Below, in pieces: positions 1 to 7,641 of a DNA stretch of 64,000 nt (the first letter of the stretch is position 1; every line of letters begins with the position of its first letter). This stretch comes from Solirubrobacter sp035555675 (GTDB lineage: Bacteria > Actinomycetota > Thermoleophilia > Solirubrobacterales > Solirubrobacteraceae). The stretch spans positions 1 to 64,000 of the forward strand of contig DATMGH010000095.1 of NCBI GenBank assembly GCA_035555675.1, written 5' to 3'. The translations under genes were made by a program, and so were the position numbers. Below the pieces are notes generated by a model that had not been told where the DNA came from, made no database searches, and worked only from the letters and a program-made list of their open reading frames with translations.

Positions 1-975
1 ACCTACAAGGGCAACGACATCGAGCGCTTCTACCGCTACGGGCTGCTCGCGAACCGCAACCTGCGGGTCTACAAGCCCTGGCTGGACGCACGCTTCGTGG
101 ACGAGCTCGGCGGCCGCGCGGAGATGAGCGCGTTCCTGCTCGAGCGCGGCCTCCCCTACCGCGACAGCGCCGAGAAGGCCTACTCCACCGACGCGAACCT
201 GTGGGGCGCCACGCACGAGGCGAAGACGCTCGAGTCGCTGCAGACCGCGATGGACATCGTGGACCCGATCATGGGCGTCGCCCACTGGCGGCCGGACGTG
301 CAGATCGAGGAGGAAGAGGTCACGCTCACCTTCGAGGCGGGCTGGCCGGTCGCGATCAACGGCAACGCGTTCCCGAACCTCGTCGAGCTGGTCAAGGAGG
401 CCAACGCGATCGGTGGCCGCCACGGGCTCGGGATGAGCGACCAGATCGAGAACCGGATCATCGAGGCCAAGAGCCGCGGGATCTACGAGGGCCCGGGGAT
501 CGCGCTGCTGCACATCGGCTACGAGCGGCTCGTCACGGCGATCCACAACGAGGCGAGCATCGACAACTACCGCACGATGGGCCGGCGGCTCGGGCGGCTG
601 CTCTACGAGGGCCGCTGGTTCGACCCCCAGGCGCTGACGCTCCGCGATCCGCTGCAGCGCTTCGTGGCGAGCGCCGTCACCGGCGAGGTCGTCGTCCGGC
701 TGCGGCGGGGGGACGACTACACGCTCGTCTCGACCGCCGGCCCCGCGCTCACCTACCAGCCGGAGCGGCTGTCGATGGAGCGCACGGAGGACGCCGCGTT
801 CGGGCCCGGCGACCGGATCGGCCAGCTGACGATGCGCAACCTCGACATCGAGGACTCGCGCGACCGGCTGGCGTCCTACAGCGGCGCGGGCCTGCTGCCG
901 GACGTCGAGCAGATCATCGGCCGGGCGGTCGACGGGGCCCGTCAGCTCGAGTCAGACGTCCGTCCAGAGGCCTAA
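1..975 (+). CDS. argG: Argininosuccinate synthase, 3' part
   Basis: Joins citrulline and aspartate with ATP in arginine synthesis, in the cytoplasm. The reading frame is open from base 1 (TYKGNDIERFYRYG...) to the TAA at 973-975, so about 324 C-terminal residues are present and the ATP-binding N-terminus lies outside the window. The segments GNDIERFYRYGLL, STDANLWGATHEAK and GGRHGLGMSDQIENRIIEAK match the longer, E. coli-type ArgG class rather than the shorter class usual in many actinobacteria. It reads toward the riboswitch and protease gene, which look like a separate unit. Confidence 0.95.
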   Translation, partial: TYKGNDIERFYRYGLLANRNLRVYKPWLDARFVDELGGRAEMSAFLLERGLPYRDSAEKAYSTDANLWGATHEAKTLESLQTAMDIVDPIMGVAHWRPDVQIEEEEVTLTFEAGWPVAINGNAFPNLVELVKEANAIGGRHGLGMSDQIENRIIEAKSRGIYEGPGIALLHIGYERLVTAIHNEASIDNYRTMGRRLGRLLYEGRWFDPQALTLRDPLQRFVASAVTGEVVVRLRRGDDYTLVSTAGPALTYQPERLSMERTEDAAFGPGDRIGQLTMRNLDIEDSRDRLASYSGAGLLPDVEQIIGRAVDGARQLESDVRPEA

Positions 976-1017
976 ACACCGGATAACCAGCAGCCGATCC
1001 ACCGGACAACAGGGCTG

Positions 1018-1091
1018 TAAACGGCATACCCGTCGCGAGGCGGGGACGCAAAGCTAGAGGTCTCCGAGGGGGAGATAGCTCGGCCGCCAGC
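1018..1091 (+). ncRNA. Cyclic-di-GMP-I (GEMM-I) riboswitch aptamer
   Basis: The order of elements fits the GEMM-I aptamer. A 5' GGCATACC is followed by a stem CCCGTC/GGCGGG closed by a GCGA tetraloop (1028-1043), then the hallmark GGGACGCAAAGC, then a second stem (AGCTA + TCTCC / GGGAGA + TAGCT), then a 3' GGCCGCC strand closing P1. The base just before the C of GGCATACC is G, the c-di-GMP-specifying state, not the A seen in cGAMP-responsive variants. It lies about 45 bases upstream of a secreted protease start, so c-di-GMP probably controls that gene. Gene-on or gene-off cannot be read with certainty. Confidence 0.87.
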
Positions 1092-1127
1092 TTCGAAATG
1101 GAATTCGAAGACGAGCACCGGAGGTGC
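1091..1127 (+). promoter_or_regulatory. Riboswitch expression platform: two hairpins, second encloses the ribosome binding site
   Basis: CTTCGAA (1091-1097) pairs with TTCGAAG (1104-1110). Directly after, GCACC (1115-1119) pairs with GGTGC (1123-1127), leaving GGA as loop. The GGAGG Shine-Dalgarno (1120-1124) is therefore partly locked in the second hairpin, nine bases before the TTG start. This suggests translational control by the adjacent aptamer. Confidence 0.55.
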
Positions 1128-1133
1128 CCTGAG

Positions 1134-2849
1134 TTGTCCAAGCTGTTCAAGACGCGCATGCTCGCCGTGGCCCTCGTGGCCGTGGCGGTGCCGTGCACCG
1201 GCGTCGCTGAAGCGGCGCCGTCCGCGCAGGCGCGCCTGGCAACGGTGGCCAAGCGGGCACCGAAGCGCAAGGTCACCGCGATCGTGCAGTTCAAGCCGCG
1301 CCTGTCGGAGGCGCGCGCCAAGGCCCTCGTGGCTCGCCACGGCGGGAAGGTCACGAGCCGCGTGCCGTTCATCCACGGCCTCGCCGTCCGCCTCCCCGCC
1401 AAGCAGGCGCGCGCGCTGGCCAAGGACCGCAACGTCCTCGGCCTGACGCTCAACGCTCGCGTGCACGGCACCGGGCTCGCGGACGGAATCCTCGCGTCCA
1501 CCTACCCGCGGACGATCCGCGCCGACCGCCTGTGGAACCGCGGCATCACCGGTCGCGGCGTCGGCGTGGCCGTGATCGACACCGGCGTCGCCGGCGACGC
1601 GATCGACTTCCAGGACGGCGGCGGCGTCTCGCGCGTCGTCGCCAACGCGGTCACGTCCGCGAGCGCGACCACCGCGGGCGACGGCTTCGGCCACGGCACG
1701 CACGTCGCCGGCATCATCGCCGGCAACTCGCAGTACCGGTCGCGCCGCGACCCGCTCTACGGGCGCTACATGGGCATTGCGCCGGACGCGCACCTGGTCG
1801 CGGTCAAGGCGGCCGACGAGGCCGGCAACTCGACCGTGCTGGACGTGATCAACGGCCTGCAGTTCGTGGTCGACCACAAGGCCGAGTTCAACATCCGCGT
1901 CGTCAACCTGTCGCTGAGCTCCGATACGCCGCAGTCCTACAAGACCGACCCGCTGGACGCCGCCGTCGAGTACGCGTGGAAGAAGGGGATCGTGGTCGTC
2001 GTCGCCTCGGGCAACCGCGGCACGAGCGCCGACGCCGTCCAGTACGCGCCGGCCAACGACCCGTACGTGATCTCGGTCGGCGGGTCCGACGACACGCTGG
2101 GCGAGCGCGCGGCCTGGTCGAGCACCGGCCGCACGCAGGACGGCCTGAACAAGCCGGACGTGATGGCGCCCGGCGCGCACATCGTCTCGGTCGCGGCGCC
2201 GAGCAGCGCGTTCCTGCAGCTGTGCCCGGCGTGCTCGATCGCGGGCGACTACTTCAAGGCGGGCGGGACGTCGATGGCGGCCCCGGTCGTCTCCGGCGCG
2301 GTCGCGCTGCTGCTGCAGGCGCGCCCCAACCTCACGCCGGACCAGGTCAAGACACTGCTCACGCAGACCGACCACCCGGTCCGCGGGCAGCTCGGCGCGG
2401 GCGTGATCGACGTCGAGCAGGCGCTCTATACGCCGGCGCTCCCGTTCAACGTCAACCGCAACCTGGTGCCGAACCTGCTGACCGACGTCGTCCTGCGCAC
2501 GGGCGCGCAGTGGACGCGCTCCTCCTGGAGCGCCGCCGCGGGCGCGCTGTCGGCGGGCTGGGCGCGCTCGAGCTGGTCCTGCGCCGGCTGCGCGTCGAGC
2601 GGCAACGGGATCGACCCGACGCGCAGCTCCTGGAGCCGCAGCTCCTGGTCGAGCGTCGGCGAGGACGCGACCGAGGAGGCCGCGGCCTACGAGCGGGCGA
2701 TCGAAGAGCAGACCGAGGAGGAGACCACGCTCGCGACGCCGATCCCCGTCGACCCGGAGCCGGTCGAGGACGAGCCCGCGCCGCCCGCGCCGCCCGCGCC
2801 GGCGCCGCCCGCGCCCGCGCCGCCCGCGGCCCCGGAGGCGATCGGATGA
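1134..2849 (+). CDS. Secreted subtilisin-like (S8) serine protease with C-terminal RSSWS repeats
   Basis: A 571-residue exported protease. The TTG start is chosen because GGAGG lies nine bases upstream and because translation then opens with a classic signal peptide (SKLFKTRMLAVALVAVAVP, cleavage near AEA-AP). An ATG in frame at 1098 lies inside a riboswitch hairpin and would spoil the signal peptide. Order of parts: an I9-type propeptide (about residues 40-105), then the peptidase domain with catalytic Asp149 (VAVIDTG), His190 (GHGTHVAG) and Ser380 (GGTSMAAP), then a Trp/Ser-rich stretch with several RSSWS units (about 460-510), then an acidic and Pro/Ala-rich tail. It stands alone, headed by the c-di-GMP riboswitch and closed by a strong hairpin. 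The tail may bind or span the cell wall; that is inference. Confidence 0.9.
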   Translation: MSKLFKTRMLAVALVAVAVPCTGVAEAAPSAQARLATVAKRAPKRKVTAIVQFKPRLSEARAKALVARHGGKVTSRVPFIHGLAVRLPAKQARALAKDRNVLGLTLNARVHGTGLADGILASTYPRTIRADRLWNRGITGRGVGVAVIDTGVAGDAIDFQDGGGVSRVVANAVTSASATTAGDGFGHGTHVAGIIAGNSQYRSRRDPLYGRYMGIAPDAHLVAVKAADEAGNSTVLDVINGLQFVVDHKAEFNIRVVNLSLSSDTPQSYKTDPLDAAVEYAWKKGIVVVVASGNRGTSADAVQYAPANDPYVISVGGSDDTLGERAAWSSTGRTQDGLNKPDVMAPGAHIVSVAAPSSAFLQLCPACSIAGDYFKAGGTSMAAPVVSGAVALLLQARPNLTPDQVKTLLTQTDHPVRGQLGAGVIDVEQALYTPALPFNVNRNLVPNLLTDVVLRTGAQWTRSSWSAAAGALSAGWARSSWSCAGCASSGNGIDPTRSSWSRSSWSSVGEDATEEAAAYERAIEEQTEEETTLATPIPVDPEPVEDEPAPPAPPAPAPPAPAPPAAPEAIG

Positions 2850-2897
2850 GACGCGGACGCGCGAGCTGGGGACGCAAGCAACGGCCATGAGCTGGGA

Positions 2898-2931
2898 CTC
2901 GGGGCGGGCGGCGCAAGCCGCTCGCCCCGAG
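2898..2931 (+). terminator. Strong GC hairpin, probable terminator of the protease gene
   Basis: A 15-bp stem (one G-T pair) closed by a GCAA tetraloop, 2898-2912 against 2917-2931. There is no T-run after it, as is common in high-GC actinobacteria. Confidence 0.7.
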
Positions 2932-2949
2932 CGCTATGGTCGCGCCGTC

Positions 2950-3411
2950 ATGGCCGACCAGGTGGTGATCGAGCACCCGAACCGCGCCCAACCCGCGGCG
3001 CAGCTGGCCCGGGTGCTGGTGATCGCGCTGCTGATCGCCTCGGCGGCGGTGGTCCTGATCGTCACGGTCGGCGGGTGGGCCACGATCGAGGGCGCCAAGA
3101 GCATCCAGATCGCCTACATCGCCGTCTACTTCGTGTTCGCGCTGTTCGTGGCGCGCTGGGCGCGCGGCGTCCTGCCCATGATCGCGGCGCTGGCGGTGAT
3201 CCTCGGCGTCTTCGGCGTGGTCGCGGCGCCCGGCTGGTTCGCGCGCGACAAGACCGGGTTCACCGATCCGGGCCTGGCCTCCTCGGTACTCGGCGCGCTC
3301 TGCGTGCTGCTCGTCGTGCTCCAGGTCGGGCTCATCCTCGCGGCGCTGGTCGGGTTCCGCCAGCGCTGGAACGTCGAGGTCGAGCGCACGCTCGAACCCG
3401 CGCCCGCCTAA
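2950..3411 (+). CDS. Four-helix membrane protein of unknown function
   Basis: 153 residues with about four hydrophobic helices (from ARVLVIALLIASAAVVLI onward; the last contains LCVLLVVLQVGLILAALVGF) and a short charged C-terminus. The ATG at 2950 is preferred to the in-frame upstream start because that start would add residues lying inside the preceding terminator hairpin. A TATGGT box ends nine bases before this ATG and no Shine-Dalgarno is visible, so the mRNA may be leaderless. I do not recognise the family. It stands just upstream of tRNA-Leu. Confidence 0.7.
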   Translation: MADQVVIEHPNRAQPAAQLARVLVIALLIASAAVVLIVTVGGWATIEGAKSIQIAYIAVYFVFALFVARWARGVLPMIAALAVILGVFGVVAAPGWFARDKTGFTDPGLASSVLGALCVLLVVLQVGLILAALVGFRQRWNVEVERTLEPAPA

Positions 3412-3426
3412 GATGTAGCGCCGCCC

Positions 3427-3509
3427 GCCCGGGTGGAGGAACGGCAGACTCGGAGCTCTCAAAAAGCTCTGCCCTTACGGGCGTGCGGGTTCGAATCCCG
3501 CCCCGGGCA
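3427..3509 (+). tRNA. tRNA-Leu (anticodon CAA)
   Basis: Acceptor GCCCGGG (3427-3433) pairs with CCCGGGC (3502-3508), and the discriminator is A3509. The anticodon arm is GAGCT-CTCAAAA-AGCTC, giving anticodon CAA. A long variable arm (class II) is present, and the T arm is GCGGG-TTCGAAT-CCCGC. CCA is not encoded. Reads UUG codons. Confidence 0.96.
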
Positions 3510-3514
3510 CTCGC

Positions 3515-3757
3515 TCAGAACGGCAGCTTGCCGCGGCCACGGCGGCCGGCGCTGCCGCTCTTGGACACCGCCTTGTTGGACGTCGTGAACGGCTTGCTGA
3601 ACCAGCGGCCGAGCCGACCGGGCGCGTGGCTCGCGCCGCGGCCGCCGGCGCCGATCGCTTTCTGTGTCCCCTGCTGCGGGTGCCGCGAGAGCCGCGGGAA
3701 CAGGAACGCGAGCACCAGGATGATCAGGCAGAGGGCGACGATGGCGGCGAGAAGCAT
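3515..3757 (-). CDS. Small single-helix membrane protein
   Basis: 80 residues. An N-terminal hydrophobic helix (LLAAIVALCLIILVLAFLF) is followed by a basic Gly/Ser/Arg-rich tail ending GRGKLPF. It is probably inserted in the membrane with the tail in the cytoplasm. Composition is protein-like and the frame fills the gap between tRNA-Leu and the phosphatase gene. Function unknown. Confidence 0.6.
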   Translation of the reverse strand: MLLAAIVALCLIILVLAFLFPRLSRHPQQGTQKAIGAGGRGASHAPGRLGRWFSKPFTTSNKAVSKSGSAGRRGRGKLPF

Positions 3758-3797
3758 GGCTGCGCCTTACCCGCCAGCAGTGCAGGCCACGCGCGCG

Positions 3798-4568
3798 TCA
3801 GCTCAGCCAGGGCTCCAGCGCGTCGGCCAGCGCGGCCGGCGCGACGAGCACGCCCGGCCCGGACGGGCCGACCGGCTCCAGCGGGCGCACGTCGAGCCCC
3901 GCGCACGCGCAGATCAGCCCGCCGGCCGCGAGGTCCCAGTGCTGCGGGCCGTGCTCGTAGTAGGCGTCCAGGCGCCCGCACGCGGTCCAGACGAGGTCCA
4001 GCGCGGCGGCGCCGAAGCGGCGCAGGTCGCGCACCTCGGGCAGCAGCCGCGCGGCGAGCACGGACTGCGCGCGGCGCACCTCGGCGTCGTAGCCGAAGCC
4101 GGTGGCGACCAGCGCGGTCGCCAGATCGCGCTTGCCCGACGGCGTGATCGGGCGGCCGTCGAGCGTCGGCCGGCCGCCGCGGGCAGCCGAGAACAGCTCG
4201 TCGCGCAGCGGGTCGTAGACGACGCCCACGAGCGTGCCCTCCGGATCCTCCGCGGCGATCGAGACTGCCCACTGCGGGATCCCGAACAGGAAGTTCACGG
4301 TGCCGTCGAGCGGATCGACGACCCAGCGCACGCCGGAGCTGCCGGCGAGGTCGCCGCCCTCCTCCCCCAGGATGCCGTCGTCGGGACGGACGGCGGTGAT
4401 CCGGTCGCGGATCAGGCGCTCGGCGTTGTGGTCGGCCTCGCTGACGAGGTCCGTCGGCGTGCTCTTGGCCGACACGCGCAGCTCGGGCCCGCGGTAGGCC
4501 TCGCGCAGCAGCGCGCCGGCTTCGCGCGCGACCGACTCCGCCAGGGCCCGCAGCTCGCCGGCGGTCAC
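3798..4568 (-). CDS. Inositol monophosphatase family protein
   Basis: 256 residues of the Mg-dependent, Li-sensitive phosphatase fold (inositol-, histidinol- or 3'-phosphoadenosine-phosphate phosphatases). Metal-site motifs are GEEGG (68-72), DPLDGT (85-90) and a C-terminal WDLAAGG. The GTG start overlaps the amidase stop as GTGA, so it is translationally coupled as the last gene of a leftward chain that begins with the SRPBCC protein at 9016. Sequence alone does not fix the substrate; the catabolic neighbourhood leaves a role other than inositol metabolism open. Confidence 0.88.
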   Translation of the reverse strand: MTAGELRALAESVAREAGALLREAYRGPELRVSAKSTPTDLVSEADHNAERLIRDRITAVRPDDGILGEEGGDLAGSSGVRWVVDPLDGTVNFLFGIPQWAVSIAAEDPEGTLVGVVYDPLRDELFSAARGGRPTLDGRPITPSGKRDLATALVATGFGYDAEVRRAQSVLAARLLPEVRDLRRFGAAALDLVWTACGRLDAYYEHGPQHWDLAAGGLICACAGLDVRPLEPVGPSGPGVLVAPAALADALEPWLS

Positions 4569-5923
4569 GCGAACGCTCCCGGGACCTGCTCCGGCCACGA
4601 GCGCGCGGCCTCCAGCTGGCCCGCCAGCGCCAGCAGCCGCCCCTCGCCGTCGGGCGGCCCGACGAGCTGGACCGCGAGCGGGAACCCGTCGCCCGTGAGC
4701 CCCGCCGGCACCGACAGCGCCGGCTGCCCCGTGTGGTTGAACGCGCCCGCGTAGGGCGCCCACCGCACCTGCCCGGCGAGCGTGCGCGCGGCGGACGCGC
4801 GGTCGTACTCGCGGACGCGCAGCGGCCGGCGGGTGAACATCGGGGTCAGGACCACGTCGCACTCCTCGAAGATCGCGTTCAAGCGGGTCGCGTCGTCGGC
4901 CGCGGCGGCTCCCGCGGCGTCGGCGAACCGCGACGGGATCGCGCGCCCGAGCCGCGCCATCCCCCGCGCCCGCCGGGACAGCCGCTCCGGGTGCCCGATC
5001 GTCAGCGACATGTCGCCGACCCCGCGCACGAACCGCGTCAGCACCCGGTTGCCGAGCGTGAGGCCCCAGTCAAGCTCGCGCTCGCCGACCGCGTGCCCGA
5101 GCGTCCGCAGCAGCGCCGCCGTGGACTCGACCGCGCCGCGCTGCTCCGCGTCCGGCTTGACGCCGAGCGGCGGCAGGCCGACCGAGACGGCGACCCGCAG
5201 CGCCCCCGGCTCGGGCACCGGCACGTCGCCATCGGCGATCGCGTCCAGCAGCAGCACCGCGTCCGCGACCGTGCGCGTCAGCGGGCCGAAGACCGCCATC
5301 CCGCGGTGCGGGTCGACGTCCGGCGCGGACGGCACCCGGCCCCGCTGCGGCTTGACGCCGACCAGGCCGCAGCACGCGGCCGGAATCCGGATCGACCCGG
5401 CGCCGTCGCTGCCGAGCGCCGCGCTCGCGAGCCCCGCGGCGACCGCGGCCGCGCTGCCGCCGCTCGACCCGCCCGGCGTGCGCCGCGGGTCCCACGGGTT
5501 GCGCGTGACGCCGAACGTCGGCGACTCGGTGAACCCCGTGGCCATCATCTCCGGCACGTGCGTCTTGCCGAGGATCACGGCGCCGGCGGCGCGCAGCCGG
5601 CGCACGACCTCGGAGTCGGCGGGCTGCGCCGGCGGGTCCCAGTCGCAGCCGTACAGCGTGGTCTGGCCGGCGACGTGGATGTCGTCCTTGATCGCGATCG
5701 GGACGCCGAGCAGCGGCCGCCGCTCGCCCGCCGCGACCCGCGCGTCGGCCGTGTCGGCTTCGGCGAGCGCCTGCTCGCGCAGGACGATCCGGAACGCGTT
5801 CAGCTGTGGATCGAGCCGCGCGATCCGCTCCAGGAAGAGCTCCGTGAGCGCGCGCGAGGTCAGCTCGCCGGCCGCGATCAGCGACGCGTGGCGGGCGGCA
5901 CCGGCAAAGGCGAGCTCGGGCAA
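4565..5923 (-). CDS. Amidase of the amidase-signature family
   Basis: 452 residues. It hydrolyses a carboxamide to acid and ammonia with a Ser-cisSer-Lys triad: Lys79 (PIAIKDD), cis-Ser154 (GGSSGGS, 151-157) and nucleophile Ser177 (GAGSIRIPA). The GatA/indole-acetamide-hydrolase type cannot be split further from sequence, and no gatB or gatC is nearby, so a catabolic amidase is likelier than tRNA amidation. The start is TTG, 25 bases after the RidA stop, with no clear ribosome site, consistent with coupling. Fits a pathway that opens or trims an amide. Confidence 0.88.
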   Translation of the reverse strand: MPELAFAGAARHASLIAAGELTSRALTELFLERIARLDPQLNAFRIVLREQALAEADTADARVAAGERRPLLGVPIAIKDDIHVAGQTTLYGCDWDPPAQPADSEVVRRLRAAGAVILGKTHVPEMMATGFTESPTFGVTRNPWDPRRTPGGSSGGSAAAVAAGLASAALGSDGAGSIRIPAACCGLVGVKPQRGRVPSAPDVDPHRGMAVFGPLTRTVADAVLLLDAIADGDVPVPEPGALRVAVSVGLPPLGVKPDAEQRGAVESTAALLRTLGHAVGERELDWGLTLGNRVLTRFVRGVGDMSLTIGHPERLSRRARGMARLGRAIPSRFADAAGAAAADDATRLNAIFEECDVVLTPMFTRRPLRVREYDRASAARTLAGQVRWAPYAGAFNHTGQPALSVPAGLTGDGFPLAVQLVGPPDGEGRLLALAGQLEAARSWPEQVPGAFA

Positions 5924-5948
5924 GACGGCGAGGACATTAGAGCTTCGC

Positions 5949-6329
5949 TCAGGCGAGCACGGCGACGGCCTCGATCTCGATCAGCAGCTCCGGCCGGACG
6001 AGGCCGGAGACCTCGACCAGCGTGCTGGCCGGCGGCGCGCCGTCCGCCACGAACTCGGAGCGGACCGCGCGCACGACGGCGAGGCCCGAGATGTCCACGA
6101 GGAACGTCGTCAGCTTGAACACGTCCGCCCAGCCCGCGTCAGCCGCGGCCAGCGCGCGGCCGACGTTCTCGAACGCGAGCCGCGCCTGCGCCTCGATCCC
6201 CACGGGCACGGTACCGTCGCGCGCCGAGCCGACCTGGCCGGACACCCACACCTGCGACCCCGCGGGCACGACGGCCACCTGGCTGTACCCGTGCGGCCGC
6301 GGCAGCGAGTCCGGCGACCAGACCTTCAC
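5949..6329 (-). CDS. RidA (YjgF/YER057c/UK114) family protein
   Basis: 126 residues. RidA-fold trimers hydrolyse reactive enamines/imines or serve as pathway-specific deaminases (as RutC does in uracil breakdown). The strand VWVSGQVG and the C-terminal PPASTLVEVSGLVRPELLIEIEAVAV are typical. The GTG start has GGGGAGG four bases upstream and overlaps the stop of an 18-codon ORF as GTGA. Its place between an M20 peptidase and an amidase suggests a role on a nitrogenous intermediate. Confidence 0.85.
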   Translation of the reverse strand: MKVWSPDSLPRPHGYSQVAVVPAGSQVWVSGQVGSARDGTVPVGIEAQARLAFENVGRALAAADAGWADVFKLTTFLVDISGLAVVRAVRSEFVADGAPPASTLVEVSGLVRPELLIEIEAVAVLA

Positions 6330-6382
6330 TCTGCCTCCCCAAGTGGCTCGCGCGCGGCGTGCGAGCGCTCTGCCCGAGTCAT
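6326..6382 (-). CDS. 18-codon micro-ORF bridging the M20 peptidase and RidA genes
   Basis: Encodes MTRAERSHAAREPLGEAE. Its ATG overlaps the peptidase stop (ATGA) and its stop overlaps the RidA start (GTGA), so ribosomes could pass through without a break. It may act only as a coupling device; the peptide resembles nothing I know. It could also be chance. Confidence 0.35.
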   Translation of the reverse strand: MTRAERSHAAREPLGEAE

Positions 6383-7641
6383 GCCGCGACCTCCAACGCC
6401 ACCAGCGCGTACATCTTCGCGGCGTCGACGAGGTCGTCGAGCGCGAAGAAGCCCTCGCCCTGCACGTCCGCGCGCCCGCGGCTGGGGCCGAACGTCAGCG
6501 ACGGGATCCCGTGCCCGTTGAACACGTTGGTGTCGCGCCACATGGAGACGACGGCGGTCTCGACCTGCGGCGGCGGCTCGGCCCCGCGCACGGCCCGGTG
6601 CGCCGCGCGCACCGCGTCCGCCAGCGGCTGCACCTCGTCCCCCGCCTCGAACCCGGGCTTGGCCATGATCAGCGAGACGTCCGCGCCGGTGCCCGTGGCG
6701 TCGACCGCCGCCCGCAGCGACGCCGTCACCTCGTCGACGTCCTCCCCCGGCAGCGTCCGCACGTCCACGTACAGCGCGCAGTACGGCGACGACCGGTTCG
6801 GGCGCCACGGCAGCCCGCCGCGGATCGCGCCCACCTGGGCCTTCGGCCGGACCGGCCCGCACGCGGTCTCGCGGCTGCGGCGCTCCTCCATCGCGATCGC
6901 CCACGCCTCGACCGCCTCGACCACCGCGGCGGCCTTGACGATCGCGTTCGGATGGTCCGCGAGCGATCCGGGCCGGCGCAGCCGCGGCGTGTACATGTTG
7001 CGCCCGCTCAGCGTGATCTTGTAGTACGCCGCGCCGCAGTTGAACCAGCACAGGCCGAAGTCGGTCGTCTCCGCCACCAGCGCGCAGTCCCCGCGCACGC
7101 CGTGGCGCACGAGGTAGTCCGAGCCGAAGCCCTTGCCCTCGTACGCGACGCCCGTGTACTCGTCGACCGGCGCGGCGCCGGTCTCCCCCGCCACCGAGGT
7201 CAGCACGACGTCCCCGCGCAGCTCCACGCCCGCGTCGCGCAGCGCCCGCCCCGCGATCATGAACAGGCTCATCGGCCCGCGGTCGTTGAGCACCGTGTGC
7301 CCGAACAACCGGTCGCCCTCGCGGCGGCCGCCCACCCGGTTCGGGTCCGGCACCGCCATCAGCCGGTCGTATTCGTCGCCGGACGCCTCCGTGTCCAGGT
7401 GCGCGTTGAACACGATCGTGCGCCCGCCGCCGCTGCCCCGCAGCCGCGCGACCGCGTTCGCGCGCGTCGCGGTGATCGGGACCAGGTCGGCGGCCATGTC
7501 CTGCTCGCGGTACCAGGCGACGACCTCCTCGGCCAGGATCCGCTCGGATCCCCACGGCGAGTACGTGTTGCCCAGCCGCAGCGCCAGCTCCGCCAGGTCC
7601 TCGCGGCTCTCCTCCACCCGCGCCAGGACGTCCTCGGTCAT
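6379..7641 (-). CDS. M20-family metallopeptidase / amidohydrolase
   Basis: 420 residues of the ArgE/DapE/carboxypeptidase G2 fold, a zinc enzyme cleaving N-acyl or peptide bonds. Visible motifs are FNAHLDTEASGDEY (metal His/Asp), a VAGETGAAP segment where the catalytic Glu usually stands, and a long dimerisation domain. Two nearby ATGs compete; the one at 7641 is chosen because it forms an ATGA overlap with the transporter stop and has GGGGGAG at suitable spacing. In this operon it may cleave an N-acyl or N-carbamoyl intermediate; that is inference. Confidence 0.82.
   Translation of the reverse strand: MTEDVLARVEESREDLAELALRLGNTYSPWGSERILAEEVVAWYREQDMAADLVPITATRANAVARLRGSGGGRTIVFNAHLDTEASGDEYDRLMAVPDPNRVGGRREGDRLFGHTVLNDRGPMSLFMIAGRALRDAGVELRGDVVLTSVAGETGAAPVDEYTGVAYEGKGFGSDYLVRHGVRGDCALVAETTDFGLCWFNCGAAYYKITLSGRNMYTPRLRRPGSLADHPNAIVKAAAVVEAVEAWAIAMEERRSRETACGPVRPKAQVGAIRGGLPWRPNRSSPYCALYVDVRTLPGEDVDEVTASLRAAVDATGTGADVSLIMAKPGFEAGDEVQPLADAVRAAHRAVRGAEPPPQVETAVVSMWRDTNVFNGHGIPSLTFGPSRGRADVQGEGFFALDDLVDAAKMYALVALEVAA

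Noticed and set aside
1098..1133. ATG at 1098 as protease start
   Set aside because: It sits in a hairpin stem-loop, has no ribosome site and would add 12 charged residues ahead of the signal peptide.
2860..2882. GGGGACGCAAGCA resembling the c-di-GMP riboswitch core
   Set aside because: It lacks the CAAAGC core and both stems; it is the end of the protease gene and its trailer.
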